From a bacterium (GTDB taxonomy: Bacteria; Moduliflexota; Moduliflexia; Moduliflexales; JAUQPW01): a stretch of 64,000 nucleotides of DNA. Shown here in pieces: positions 35,281-45,861 of this stretch (position 1 is its first letter; each line of letters begins with the position of its first letter). Location of the stretch: NCBI GenBank assembly GCA_030550175.1, contig JAUQPW010000003.1, positions 55,376 to 119,375 of the forward strand, in the 5' to 3' direction. Both the position numbers and the translations under genes were made by a program. Under the pieces are notes generated by a model. It saw nothing but the letters and a program-made list of their open reading frames with translations, was not told where the DNA came from and did not search any database.

Positions 35281-36957
35281 GCTACCAACGTGATATCCTT
35301 TTCCTTGGGAATGCCTATTTTTTCCTTTAAAATTTCAATGGCCGTCTCTATACCTCCCAATTGATCCACCAGCCCCAACTCTACCGCACGCTTTCCCGTC
35401 CAGACCCGGCCTTGTGCCACAGCATCCACCGCTTCCAATGGCATTTTTCTTCCCTGGGAAACTTTACGGATAAACTCATCGTAGCCGGCCTGAACATTCT
35501 GCCGAAATTTTTCCCGTTCTTCCTCTGTAAAGGCACGAACCAAGGTAAACATGCCTGCGTTTTTACCTCGCTGGAGGGTTTCGATATTCAATCCGATCAG
35601 ATCGTATAGCCCTTTTGTGCTGAACTTTCCACCAAAAATTCCAATAGAACCGGTAACGGTTAAAGGATAAGCTACAATACAATCGGCAGGAACCGAAATA
35701 TAGTAAGCACCGGAAGCCGCTACATCTGCCATAGAGACAACGACCGGCTTTTTTTGTCGGGCTTCTTGAATACTGTTCCAGATAATATCCGAGGCCTGAG
35801 AACTTCCACCGTTGCTATCCACCCGGAGAAGAAGACCCTTGATCTCTTTATCTTCAACAAGGCCTTTAATTAGTTTAACCAAGGTATCTGAACCAATCTG
35901 ATTAGAACCTCCCGGAGAATTCACACTTCTGCCGGATACAATAATTCCCCGGGCATAAATAATGGCTACTTTTTCCCCTTCTTCATGCAATCCCGGAGCT
36001 TTAACAGAAACACGGGCATATTGGGCATTGTTCAGTTTATTTAAAGGAGTTTTCTTCTCGGTGATATGCCATCGGGCCAGCCATCTCTCCCAAACAGTTT
36101 CTTCTTTCTTAACCTGGGAATCGGCTTCTTCGGAAAGTCCCAGTTCCCCTCTCAACTTTTCATCGAGCTGGCTCTCATAAACCAACTCGCTGACTATCCC
36201 TGCTTGCAGAGATTCGTGGGCTGTATAAAGGCCGTTATCAATCCATTCCTTTACCCGACTGACGGGAACTCCCCGGGCTGCCGCTATTTGTTCAACATAC
36301 CCCTTGTAAAAATCGTCTAAAAGATCATTCATGACTTCCCGATGATCTTCAGACATGCTATCCCTTGTAAAACTTTGGGGAGCCGTTTTGTATTTACCGA
36401 TGTAGACAAACTCAGGGGTAATACCTATTTTATCCAACATTTTTCTTTCTGTAAAAGGGAATCTCTACCCGCAAACCACCTAAAAAAGTCTCTCCGGAGG
36501 GGGACAGGTAAATTTTATCCGCAGGACTGGCCAGGAAATACGACCGCATCCCGATATCCTCCAGGTAAGCAAACACCTTTTTCCCGGATTCCTTGAACTT
36601 TATGAGGGCCTCTCGTATTTCCTGGATGGTTGTAAACCTTGCATTAAGGTGTTTGATATTCAAAAGAATCCCGATGATCCTCTTATCTATGGTGGCTTTT
36701 TTAAGGTTGTTTAAAACCCCTTGAAGGGTTTGAATATCTTCACCGGCCAACCTGGTCGTAAAGGGATCCATGGGAGGCATATCCAGAATACTCCCCTCCA
36801 TCTTTATAACCAATACCGTATCGGGTTTTACTTTGGGTGCGCGAAAGAACTCCCAGTATAAAACCCCGATAAAGATAAGGAACAGGATAAAAAAAAGAAT
36901 TCTTAAGCCCATTAAAAAATTTTTAAGTAGGTTCCATATTATCCTTATATAACGCAT
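35256..36957 (-). pseudogene. sppA: Signal peptide peptidase SppA, one-base frameshift
   Basis: Two frames together encode a 67K-type SppA. The 5' frame (36957-36430) has a membrane anchor (about 18-38) and the N-terminal Ser-protease-like domain with KVFAYLEDIGMRSYFLASPADKIYL, including the general-base lysine region. The 3' frame (36440-35256) has the C-terminal catalytic domain with MADVAASGAYYISVPAD, where the Ser in ASGAYY is the nucleophile, and VTGSIGIFGGKF. They join at an A5 run (T5 on the plus strand at 36440-36444), where one base too many shifts the frame. All else is intact, so this may be an assembly error or slippage-dependent expression rather than true decay. The product would cleave remnant signal peptides in the inner membrane. 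Confidence 0.8.
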
Positions 36958-37103
36958 AGACCTTGCTCCCCTTTGAAAGAAACAGTTTAAAGACCGTTAA
37001 ATATTTCTCTGGTAACCTTTCAAAGATGAGATTATGTTAACTTTCTGTACAAGAAATTTACAAGTATAAATAGAATCCGAAAGTAATAAGAGGACAAAAG
37101 ATC

Positions 37104-37132
37104 TTGACTCTTCGGCCAATTTATTACATAAA
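37104..37132 (+). promoter_or_regulatory. Likely promoter of malate synthase
   Basis: TTGACT (37104-37109), a 17-base spacer and CATAAA (37127-37132), about 120 bases before the aceB start. Confidence 0.4.
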
Positions 37133-37250
37133 ATGAGAAATAACGGTTTTAACCGTCCTGAAATGTCAGGCCTACCCAGGTTCGTAGGGGATGCCTTATA
37201 ATCCTGGGAAGAGATAGGAACACCCCAGATAGCTTGGAAAGGAGACTTCT

Positions 37251-38858
37251 ATGGGAAATTTAAAAGTTCCAGAAGGAATGCAGATAACGGGTAAGATTAC
37301 CCCCGAATTTGAGCAAATATTAACTTTCGAAGCCCTAAACTTTATCACCAGCCTAGAACGGGAGTTTGGAGAACGTCGCCGGGCCCTTTTACAAAAGCGA
37401 GTTGAAAGGCAGGCCGAGATCGATGCCGGTCAGATGCCTGATTTTTTAACTGCCACCGAAAATATTCGGAAGGGTTCCTGGAAGGTGGCCCCTATTCCGG
37501 CAGATTTACAGAAACGATGGGTTGAAATTACGGGACCTACAGATCGAAAAATGATGATCAATGCCTTTAACTGTGGTGCCGATATATTTATGGCAGACCT
37601 GGAGGACGCCAATTCACCGACCTGGCAAAACATGGTAGAGGGACAAATCAACCTGCGGGATGCTGTTGAAAGAAAGCTGGAATTTACCAGTCCGGAAGGA
37701 AAGAGTTATAAACTCAACGAACAGATCGCAACCCTGTTGGTACGTCCAAGAGGCTGGCATCTCCACGAAAAACATGTTTTGATCGATGGTAAACCCATGT
37801 CCGGTTCGCTCTTCGATTTTGGCCTATACTTTTTCCATAATGCCCGAAAACTGGTAGAAAAAGGAACCGGACCTTACTTTTATCTTCCCAAACTGGAAAG
37901 TCATTTGGAGGCCCGGCTCTGGAACGATGTCTTTGAGATGGCTCAGGACACGCTGGGTATTCCCAGGGGTACCATTAAAGCCACAGTACTTATCGAAACG
38001 ATTCTGGCGGCTTTTGAAATGGATGAAATTCTCTATGAACTTCGGGATCATATAGCAGGACTCAATGCGGGTCGTTGGGATTACCTGTTCAGTATCATCA
38101 AAAAGTTCCGAAATCGATCAGACCTTAATTTGCCGGATCGGGCTCAGATAACGATGACCGTACCGTTTATGCGGGCCTATACAGAACTCCTTGTCAAAAC
38201 CTGCCATCATCGTGGAGCCCACGCGATTGGAGGTATGGCTGCCTTCATTCCCAGCCGTAAAGATCCCAAGGTCAATGAAGTCGCCCTGGCTAAAGTTCGT
38301 GAGGACAAAGAACGCGAATCCAGAGATGGTTTCGACGGTACCTGGATAGCCCATCCTGATTTAGTTTCTGTAGCCCGACAGGTGTTTGAAAAGGCTTTAC
38401 AGGGTAAACCCCATCAGAAAGAGCGGCTAAGAGAAGACGTTCAGGTCTCGGCAAAGGACCTGCGTACCTTTGTAGTACCTGGGGGTAAAATCACGGAAGG
38501 AGGGATTCGTAACAACATGAGCGTTGCCTTACAGTATATTGAATCCTGGCTCCGAGGTATCGGTGCCGTGGCTATCTTTAATTTGATGGAAGATGCAGCT
38601 ACTGCAGAAATTTCCAGATCCCAGTTATGGCAATGGGTCCATAATCCCAATTCTGTCCTCGACGATGGGCGAAAGGTAACCGCTGATCTCTATCGTGCGT
38701 GGTTACCCGAGGAATTGGAGAAGATTAAATCCATGTTCGGCGAAGCACGCTATCGTACAGGAAAATTCGATCTGGCTCGACAAATTTTGGATAAGCTGGT
38801 GCTGGAGAAAGACTTCATCCAGTTTTTAACTTTGCTTGCCTACGATTACCTGGATTAG
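37251..38858 (+). CDS. aceB: Malate synthase A
   Basis: Condenses glyoxylate with acetyl-CoA to malate in the glyoxylate shunt. The 535-residue length fits isoform A (G is over 700). Signatures are [13 protein letters not shown] (about 111-123), [14 protein letters not shown], the family motif [21 protein letters not shown] with catalytic acidic residues (about 245-265), [12 protein letters not shown] and, near the end, [19 protein letters not shown]. Start ATG 37251 follows GGAAAGGAGA. Isocitrate lyase (aceA) is not in the window. A glyoxylate-reductase-like gene at 10595 is the only other glyoxylate-related gene seen. Cytoplasmic, single-gene unit. Confidence 0.93.
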   Translation: MGNLKVPEGMQITGKITPEFEQILTFEALNFITSLEREFGERRRALLQKRVERQAEIDAGQMPDFLTATENIRKGSWKVAPIPADLQKRWVEITGPTDRKMMINAFNCGADIFMADLEDANSPTWQNMVEGQINLRDAVERKLEFTSPEGKSYKLNEQIATLLVRPRGWHLHEKHVLIDGKPMSGSLFDFGLYFFHNARKLVEKGTGPYFYLPKLESHLEARLWNDVFEMAQDTLGIPRGTIKATVLIETILAAFEMDEILYELRDHIAGLNAGRWDYLFSIIKKFRNRSDLNLPDRAQITMTVPFMRAYTELLVKTCHHRGAHAIGGMAAFIPSRKDPKVNEVALAKVREDKERESRDGFDGTWIAHPDLVSVARQVFEKALQGKPHQKERLREDVQVSAKDLRTFVVPGGKITEGGIRNNMSVALQYIESWLRGIGAVAIFNLMEDAATAEISRSQLWQWVHNPNSVLDDGRKVTADLYRAWLPEELEKIKSMFGEARYRTGKFDLARQILDKLVLEKDFIQFLTLLAYDYLD

Positions 38859-39001
38859 AAAAAGAAGGGGGAATTTATCCTCCTCTCCAATCCGGCTTTT
38901 CTACTCCTACTTTTCGATTTAAAGGTTAAGCGATTTTAGAGGTACTCAAGCCTCTAATTTAAAGGTGCGATGAAGGCTTCGCCTTAAGGAGAGATTTAAC
39001 T

Positions 39002-42000
39002 TTAGCCGGCTTGAAGAAGGGCATCGTGCATAGCCTCTGCCACGATTTCTTCTGGATGGGCATAGTGGTAATCGCGGAGCTGGTAGTAGTAAGAACGAAC
39101 CTGGGATAGCTGTGGAATAAGACTTTTACTGAGTTCTTGAACACGATCTCTCAGAATGACTATCTGCTCCATTTCTAATCTTATACCCATAAAATTGACA
39201 ATATGCAACAGGGTCTTGACCTGTTCGGTTTCCAGAAACTTATTCTCAAGAATCCTTAGCTTGGCTTCTATGAGAAGCATTTGGTAAAGAAGGGCATTTT
39301 TCTCCTTGGAGGCCTTCATAGCTCCCAACTGGCCTAAAAGAGCCTGATACTCGAAGGCCCATTCGGGTAGGGTAGATTTCGTGATAACATTAACCTTGGA
39401 AAGTGTTCGACCGAAGAAGTCCAGGAGTTGACTGAATTTCGAATAGGCATTGTTTTTAAACCATATTTTAATGGTTACAGGACAGTTTTTCATTCTGCCA
39501 ATCAGGGAATTGACTTTGTCTTGTTCTTCTCTTAACTCCTCGATGAGAGCTCCTAAATTCTCGCTTTTACGCTTGAAAACTTTTTCAAGTTCCTGCGCGC
39601 TATGGGAATGCGGTAGCATGAGCTCCAGATCTATAAGCCTCAAGTCGAGTAAATCCTGAGCCGTTTTTTCCAACTTTTTGAGCTTTTCATTTGCCTCCCG
39701 GTCTAAAATCAAGGCTCGGGTTTTAGAAAGTAAATTCTCCAACTTCTTTTCCCGTTCTTTTATTTCAACAGCAATCTTCCAACCCAGTTGCTTGAGTTTT
39801 TCCCTATCTGCTTCCAGATCATCCAGGCCATTATCACCTCTATCTACCGGCCGATCTGGAAAGACCTGTTTTTCTCCTTCCCCTTCTCCTACTTTATACC
39901 TCGCGATCCACCTTTTAGAATTCCCAGAAGTGGCAACCCGGTCAATCATGCGTTCTAACTCTTCCGGATTTTCGCTGAATCCGCTGGAAATGATGGCCCG
40001 AGCTTTTTCCTTCAGCTCAGAAATCGTCTCTGCCAGCTCTTTATCCTCCAGGGTTAATAATTCTAAAATTTCGCCATCTATCCCTTCTAAAGTTGCCTCT
40101 TCAACGGTCAATGTACTGTCTAAGTGAGCTATTCTCCGAAGTATTTTATGATACTCTAGCATAATCTTGTAAGCCTCAAACAGATAGTTCAGTTTCGGGT
40201 CATTGTATTTTTTGAAACTCATAAGTTCCGGCTTAAGGGCACAGAAAAGAGTGATGTCCTTCAAGTTGTAGGCCGACATAGCAAAAACAATCCCGCTGAT
40301 GAGCACGGTGATCGCATAGGAAAAATCTTTGGAATTAGCCAAATCGGAATTGGAAATTAACAGCTTAGAAAAAGGGCTAATGAGGGCAAAGGTCTCATCT
40401 AAAATTGCCTTGGATCGTGGTTCAACGATTTTATCACGAATAAAAGTTGCTTTAGCAAATAAATCCAGAAACCTCTCCCGATCATCTAATTCAGTCTTAA
40501 TAGGTTTTACTGTAGGAGCTGGTAATTGGGTTTTTTGTAAAATACCGAGAAACACAATAAAATCCTGGGCTGTAAAACAATCGCCTCTAAAATGATGAGT
40601 TAAAACCTCCAGAATTTCTTCTAAAACTACCTTCCGGATTTCTGTAGAACGGGGATCTAAAAAGATTTCCAGTTTCTTATTCAAAATTTCTCTATATGCC
40701 GGAGGGCAACCCCTGTTTAGGAGAGCCATAAGGGATTTTTTAGCTTTAATTTTTTCGGCAGGATCAGAAGAATTGGCCAGCTCGCCGAGTCTGGTTTTAA
40801 GCGCCGTTTTGTACTCTTCGCTTTTACCGTATACACAAATTTCATGAAACAGAACCTCAAATTGCTCCTCTTCCAACCGGATGGGAATGACGGCTATAGC
40901 TCCCTTTAAAAACTCCTGTTTAATTTCTCCATTTACCTCAATGGGAGATTTAGGCTCTGGAAAATCCTCTACTAGAGGATAAACTTTCTGTACTATTTGT
41001 TCATTCAGGACGATCTGTATAAGATCTTCTGATCTGGCCGTGGAGCAGATGGTTTCAATCAATAAACCCTCTCCACCGGTTGTTGGTTGAATGGTTTCCC
41101 CATCCCGATGAGTTTTAGGAAACCTGTGTATGGTGATCGGGGATGGAGGGGAGGCTAAAACCGGGAGTTTCTTCTCAGCAGGTTCATTTGGTACAATACT
41201 GACTTCCGTAAATTCTTTTTCTCCCATCCGGGCCGTCTCCTGGATTAATTCAGGAAAAGTTTTCTCCAAAGGTAACCCCCTATCGGATAGGATCAAAATT
41301 TCTACTCTGGGAGCAAGATCTTTCAACCAGTTAGCACCGGCTTCTGGACAATCTAGGCAGATAAAACCATTGGCCGGAAATCCTCCTTGATAGGGAGATC
41401 TTATGTGGGAAGATTGGGCTTGAAGACTTCGTAAAGCCAGGGAACCTATAATCACACCTACGTCGTAACAGACGAAGACCTTTCGTCCTTTCGGGATGAG
41501 TTTGTAGAGAAGACGTAAATTTTCCAATTTCAACAGAAGAACTTCCAGCCATTGCGAATACCCGTCGGTAGGAAATGCTCCAAAGGGGTACGTCGTTGTC
41601 TTGATGGCTAGGGTTCTCCAACCGGGTACGTGATACAAAGGAACAGATTGAAAACCCAGGCCGGGTATTAAAATAAGTATATCTTCAACACCCTCTCGGG
41701 TTAATTGATAAATCCGCTGTTGAGTCAGCAGAGCATCGGTAACCTGACGCAGGACGGAACCGATGCTGTGTTTTCTGCCCATATATAAGCCGTCTTGATC
41801 GTTTTCCTCCTCATGCTTCAGGTCTGCTCTCACGAAATACCGATGATGACCCTTTTCAATCTCCACTAAATTCCAGACTTGATGAGAGGTCGCTTTATTA
41901 TCAAAATCGGGAATAAGAAATCGCCTGATCTCATCGAGATCCCGACTCGTAGAGATGATACGAACTTCCAAGGGAACTAAATATCGGTTGATCAATTCCT

Positions 42001-43972
42001 GGGCTGAAGATAAGTTTTGAGTAATGGTAACAGGACCTAAATATCGAATAATTGTCTCTTCGCCCAGTCGAAGCTCCAGATATCTTATATTTTCTATTAA
42101 GTTTTTTGCAGAAATGGCGAATCGCTCAATCTCTCGATAATAATTCGCTACGATTTTATCTATCCAGTTCAATCTTTTATAGAATTGGATGAGCTCCTTA
42201 ACGGTTATGAAAGGCACATCGAACTTATGCATGGGAACTAACTTCAAGAGGTCATAATTTAAGCTTTCCCGAATGGCCTGTTCTAAATGAAGAGGGTAGC
42301 GGGAATGTTGAGTATCGGACCTTTTACCCTCCAAACCCTGCCGGCGAACAAATTTGCTTCCCAATAATTCCTCGAGCTCTTGATCGTTGAAAACCCAATC
42401 TAATTCCATATGGAATATCTTTCTCAAGCCTCTACAAACCTGTCGGGGAGTAACCATCAGGTCGGTTCTTTCTGCTGCACGGATAATGGTTTGATAAAGC
42501 AGTTCATCCTCAACCAATTCGATAATTCGAGACCTGATTTCTGCAAGAATCCCCAATAATGCCGTCCGACCTCTTATAACTTCTTCGCTGGCACTATTTA
42601 CCGTAGCATGGGCGTACCGGTAATACCATCTTTTAAACTCTCGATCAGATTTATGTTTCCTTCCGTTGGAGACGGAATTATGAAGAATTTCATTCAGCAG
42701 CCAAAGCTCCCGATTGGACAGGCGTTCTAAATCTCCTTCTCTCAGTTTTTCTAATAGAATCTCCAGTTCCGATCGTTCTTCCTCCTCCTCACCCAAGAAC
42801 AGTAAAAACAGGTCTCCTATTTTTCCCTTAAGCATTTTTATAGTATCCCGGGCCAGGATGATTCGGTCTTCTACGATTTCAGGATTAAACAAATCCTCAT
42901 AGACGATCATAAATTTATCTGCAAAGTTGAAGGAGGATCTGGGATCCTTCTTTGCTTCTGTTCCATATATTTTTATAAAATCTCTACAAGCTTCGTGGAA
43001 GGTTACAGAAAATCTACCTTTTTTGCTCTCCTCGATCTTTTTATATCTTTGAAGGCACTCCAAGGTGGGTACAAGGTTTAGACCGGCAGAAAGTTTTAAG
43101 TTATTTTGGTAAAAGAAATTTAAATGATCTAGTATTTCCCTCAACTGCTCACCGGATACCATCAGATCAGACATCCGATGGATCACATCCATTAAATTTT
43201 GATCTATGGCCGAAGATCGATTAAACTCATAAAAAACCGTGATATCATCTGTATCCCAATGGTTTTTCTTGATTTGAATCAGGAAATGGGTCAGCATGGA
43301 TAATTTAAGTTCCCACAAACCCTGTTTGAGGATCTGCAGAATATGAGTTTTGGAGCGTTGAGTGCCGGTCTGAAATTTGAGTTGAAGGGCAGGGTCTTTT
43401 AAAATCCGCTCCAATATTTGATATTCTCTACTTAAAACTTTTATGCCATCTGGATTTTTACGCTTTAGAATCTTGCCGTAAGCCTCTAAAATTTTAACGG
43501 GATCTGCGAAAATGCAGAGATACTCCGCCAGATAGTCTAACAAAACTCTCGATACACTCTCATCATAGCGCTCTGTGATGGGTCTACCCAGCTGATTACG
43601 CAGGAGTGCCGCATAATCCTGGATTGCCCTGATGATTTCCAGAGGAAATTGCGCATTAAAAAGAACTTTACCTTCCTTTTTGATATCTTCCAGCATTGAG
43701 ATGATTTGACATTGGGCATGGTCTAACCTTTCAAGGATAGCATCCAGTACTCCTTTCCATTTGAAGTACTCTTGCCAGGCTTTAGAATCTTTTTTGATGT
43801 GCACTACCAATTTGGTAGTATCATAATGCCATACTTCACAGGCTTGAATATTTTGCTCGACAATTTCCTGAAGCGAGGATAATTCTTTAAAAAAATCAGG
43901 AGAGTCTAAAGGATACCCCCTCTGGGTAAAGCACTTTTCCCTGGGCAATTGTAAAAAATCAGTTGAATCCAT
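39002..43972 (-). CDS. Giant 1656-residue protein of unknown family
   Basis: One uninterrupted 4971-base frame; I recognise no family. The first 600 or so residues are helical and charged. A middle part (about 640-880) looks globular, with strands such as EDILILIPGLGF, PKGRKVFVCYDVGVIIGSLAL, NGFICLDCPEAGANW and VEILILSDRG, in the style of an alpha/beta domain. A Pro-rich linker follows (about 930-975). The C-terminal third contains helical ARM/HEAT-like stretches, an acidic-basic linker (about 1355-1380) and heptad-rich coiled coil (about 1380-1500). There is no signal peptide or membrane segment. A glycosyltransferase-like gene is divergent from it 314 bases away. It is probably a cytoplasmic scaffold or multi-domain enzyme; the function is open. 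Confidence 0.75.
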   Translation of the reverse strand: MDSTDFLQLPREKCFTQRGYPLDSPDFFKELSSLQEIVEQNIQACEVWHYDTTKLVVHIKKDSKAWQEYFKWKGVLDAILERLDHAQCQIISMLEDIKKEGKVLFNAQFPLEIIRAIQDYAALLRNQLGRPITERYDESVSRVLLDYLAEYLCIFADPVKILEAYGKILKRKNPDGIKVLSREYQILERILKDPALQLKFQTGTQRSKTHILQILKQGLWELKLSMLTHFLIQIKKNHWDTDDITVFYEFNRSSAIDQNLMDVIHRMSDLMVSGEQLREILDHLNFFYQNNLKLSAGLNLVPTLECLQRYKKIEESKKGRFSVTFHEACRDFIKIYGTEAKKDPRSSFNFADKFMIVYEDLFNPEIVEDRIILARDTIKMLKGKIGDLFLLFLGEEEEERSELEILLEKLREGDLERLSNRELWLLNEILHNSVSNGRKHKSDREFKRWYYRYAHATVNSASEEVIRGRTALLGILAEIRSRIIELVEDELLYQTIIRAAERTDLMVTPRQVCRGLRKIFHMELDWVFNDQELEELLGSKFVRRQGLEGKRSDTQHSRYPLHLEQAIRESLNYDLLKLVPMHKFDVPFITVKELIQFYKRLNWIDKIVANYYREIERFAISAKNLIENIRYLELRLGEETIIRYLGPVTITQNLSSAQELINRYLVPLEVRIISTSRDLDEIRRFLIPDFDNKATSHQVWNLVEIEKGHHRYFVRADLKHEEENDQDGLYMGRKHSIGSVLRQVTDALLTQQRIYQLTREGVEDILILIPGLGFQSVPLYHVPGWRTLAIKTTTYPFGAFPTDGYSQWLEVLLLKLENLRLLYKLIPKGRKVFVCYDVGVIIGSLALRSLQAQSSHIRSPYQGGFPANGFICLDCPEAGANWLKDLAPRVEILILSDRGLPLEKTFPELIQETARMGEKEFTEVSIVPNEPAEKKLPVLASPPSPITIHRFPKTHRDGETIQPTTGGEGLLIETICSTARSEDLIQIVLNEQIVQKVYPLVEDFPEPKSPIEVNGEIKQEFLKGAIAVIPIRLEEEQFEVLFHEICVYGKSEEYKTALKTRLGELANSSDPAEKIKAKKSLMALLNRGCPPAYREILNKKLEIFLDPRSTEIRKVVLEEILEVLTHHFRGDCFTAQDFIVFLGILQKTQLPAPTVKPIKTELDDRERFLDLFAKATFIRDKIVEPRSKAILDETFALISPFSKLLISNSDLANSKDFSYAITVLISGIVFAMSAYNLKDITLFCALKPELMSFKKYNDPKLNYLFEAYKIMLEYHKILRRIAHLDSTLTVEEATLEGIDGEILELLTLEDKELAETISELKEKARAIISSGFSENPEELERMIDRVATSGNSKRWIARYKVGEGEGEKQVFPDRPVDRGDNGLDDLEADREKLKQLGWKIAVEIKEREKKLENLLSKTRALILDREANEKLKKLEKTAQDLLDLRLIDLELMLPHSHSAQELEKVFKRKSENLGALIEELREEQDKVNSLIGRMKNCPVTIKIWFKNNAYSKFSQLLDFFGRTLSKVNVITKSTLPEWAFEYQALLGQLGAMKASKEKNALLYQMLLIEAKLRILENKFLETEQVKTLLHIVNFMGIRLEMEQIVILRDRVQELSKSLIPQLSQVRSYYYQLRDYHYAHPEEIVAEAMHDALLQAG

Positions 43973-44208
43973 AAACCCATCTTATAAAGTCGAGAAAAGG
44001 TATTTAAGGGGTGTCCTGGAGATATCTTTCGGCAGGTTTAACCAGAAATACGACTCTAAAAGAACAACTTACTTTATCCATGAGTCCCTTATACACCCTA
44101 TAGGTATTAATGTAAAATGGTTATTAAAAAAAATCAAAGAAAGTGATATTTTTCTTATATTCTAGACAAATATTATAAGATAGATAAAAGAGTTTTCTTT
44201 TTTATCCT
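43973..44208. other. Divergent intergenic region, AT-rich
   Basis: Lies between the giant gene (minus) and the glycosyltransferase (plus). The plus-strand promoter is listed separately. A minus-strand promoter must also lie here, but I cannot place it securely. Confidence 0.4.
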
Positions 44209-44238
44209 TTGACAGGGTTTAAAGGAACTCATTATTAT
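44209..44238 (+). promoter_or_regulatory. Likely sigma-70 promoter of the glycosyltransferase-like gene
   Basis: TTGACA (44209-44214), an 18-base spacer and TATTAT (44233-44238, five of six consensus bases), about 50 bases before the start codon. Confidence 0.5.
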
Positions 44239-44286
44239 TTTTTGGTTTAATTTATTTATAACTGTAATTGTCGTGTTAAATCAACG

Positions 44287-45411
44287 ATGAGATTGGCTAT
44301 AAAGTCCAGAGAACAACGTATCGCTTATTTTATCTCTCCCCACGGTTTTGGCCATGCGGCCAGATCGGCTGCGGTCATGCAAGCTTTACAGAAACAAAAT
44401 CCATGGATTCAATTTGAGATTTTTACCCAGGTACCGGCCTGGTTTTTCCGAGAATCCGGGGTAGAAAATTTTAATTACCATCCTTTGTTAACAGATATCG
44501 GACTCGTACAGAAAACCCCCTTAATAGAAGATCTGGAAGAAACGGTCCGGCGATTAAATCAACTCCTGCCATTTGATCTTTCTCAAATTCAGAACCTGGC
44601 GGAATGGATTAACGTGCTAAAATGCCAACTCGTGGTCTGTGATATTGCCCCCATGGGGATTGCCGTAGCTAAAGAGGCCGGGATTCCTTCTGTATTGATC
44701 GAAAACTTTACCTGGGATTGGATCTATGAAGGATACCTGGATCAGGATCCTGAATTAAGGTCTCATATAAATTACCTGCAGGGGGTATTTAACCAGGCAA
44801 ATTACCGTATTCAAACGGAACCTGTTTGCGCCTATCGCTCAGCCGATCTTATAACCTCACTGGTTAGTCGGAAAGTCAAAACCCCTCCCCTCCAGATTCG
44901 AGAGAAATTAGGAATATCTCCCCATGCCAGAATGGTTATGATCACCATGGGAGGAATTCCGGATCAATACAGATTTTTAGAAGAATTGGAGCGCCGGCAT
45001 GATGTTTATTTTGTAATTCCCGGGGTCGGGGAATCCATGGAGATTCGGGGTACTCTTATCCTCTTACCCCACCATTCTGATTTTTACCACCCGGATCTGG
45101 TCCATGCCTGTGACGCTGTTATCGGTAAATTGGGATATAGCACCGTTGCAGAGGTTTATTATGCCGGGGTTCCTTTTGGTTATGTTATACGATCCAAATT
45201 TCGGGAATCCCAGGTACTGGCTGCCTATGTACGCCACAAAATGAGGGGTTTAGCCCTTGCGGAAACCGAATTTCAAAACGGAAACTGGTTGTCACGCTTA
45301 TCAGAGCTGTTGGCTTTACCTCGAATTTATCCGAACCATCCCAACGGGGCGATCCAGATCGCAAATTTTATTCGCCCGTTACTTGATCCCGCCGGTCCCT
45401 CCACCTCCTAG
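44287..45411 (+). CDS. GT-B-fold glycosyltransferase-like protein
   Basis: A 374-residue protein with the N-terminal glycine-rich loop SPHGFGHAARSAAVMQAL (about 19-36), typical of MurG/GT28-like and L-arabinokinase-type N-terminal domains. In the C-terminal half come RMVMITMGGIPD, the donor-binding-like VHACDAVIGKLGYSTVAEVYYAGVP (about 276-300) and PFGYVIRSKFRESQ. The layout fits a nucleotide-sugar-dependent transferase, although the protein is slightly short. The acceptor is unknown. It is divergent from the giant 1656-residue gene, so a shared role in surface or glycan biology is possible but unproven. No membrane segment. Confidence 0.75.
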   Translation: MRLAIKSREQRIAYFISPHGFGHAARSAAVMQALQKQNPWIQFEIFTQVPAWFFRESGVENFNYHPLLTDIGLVQKTPLIEDLEETVRRLNQLLPFDLSQIQNLAEWINVLKCQLVVCDIAPMGIAVAKEAGIPSVLIENFTWDWIYEGYLDQDPELRSHINYLQGVFNQANYRIQTEPVCAYRSADLITSLVSRKVKTPPLQIREKLGISPHARMVMITMGGIPDQYRFLEELERRHDVYFVIPGVGESMEIRGTLILLPHHSDFYHPDLVHACDAVIGKLGYSTVAEVYYAGVPFGYVIRSKFRESQVLAAYVRHKMRGLALAETEFQNGNWLSRLSELLALPRIYPNHPNGAIQIANFIRPLLDPAGPSTS

Positions 45412-45527
45412 CCAGGACCCTTTCGCCCTTTTTCCCTTGACGATTTTTGATAAGGAATCAATTTAATCTTTAAAGTAAAAATATGAATATTTATCCTAAA
45501 ATAGGAAGTTTAGCTAGAAGGAGTTCT

Positions 45528-45728
45528 ATGTTGAAATTTGGTTATAAAGCTGCCACCGAGCAGTTTGGGCCCTGGGAATTTTTAGATTGTACCTGTATGG
45601 CGGAACAGGCCGGTTTTGACAGTGCCTGGGCCAGTGACCATTTTCATCCCTGGACGCCGGAAGGGCAAGCCATCCATGTGTGGTCCTGGTTAGGTGCTCT
45701 CGGATCCAAAACTTCCAATCTATCCTAA
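45528..45728 (+). pseudogene. N-terminal fragment of an LLM-class F420-dependent oxidoreductase
   Basis: From ATG 45528, behind AGAAGGAG, the frame encodes MLKFGYKAATEQFGPWEFLD, EQAGFDSAWASDHFHPW and WLGALGSKTSNLS, then stops at TAA. These are the first 65 or so residues of F420-dependent glucose-6-phosphate-dehydrogenase-like luciferase-fold enzymes, which are normally about 320-330 residues. No continuation is found in any frame before the next gene. It is a truncated relic. If an F420 enzyme was once encoded, the lineage may make or have made coenzyme F420. Confidence 0.7.
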
Positions 45729-45861
45729 GGAACGTCTACCAATCAGTATTCCCACAAAAAACCTGTTCCTGAAAGCCCCGCCAGGGAGAAGTCACCCCTA
45801 TACCTTCTACCGGGTTTCAACCTGGAAACGGGATGACAGAAGTTAGGCGTCAATAAAAGTC

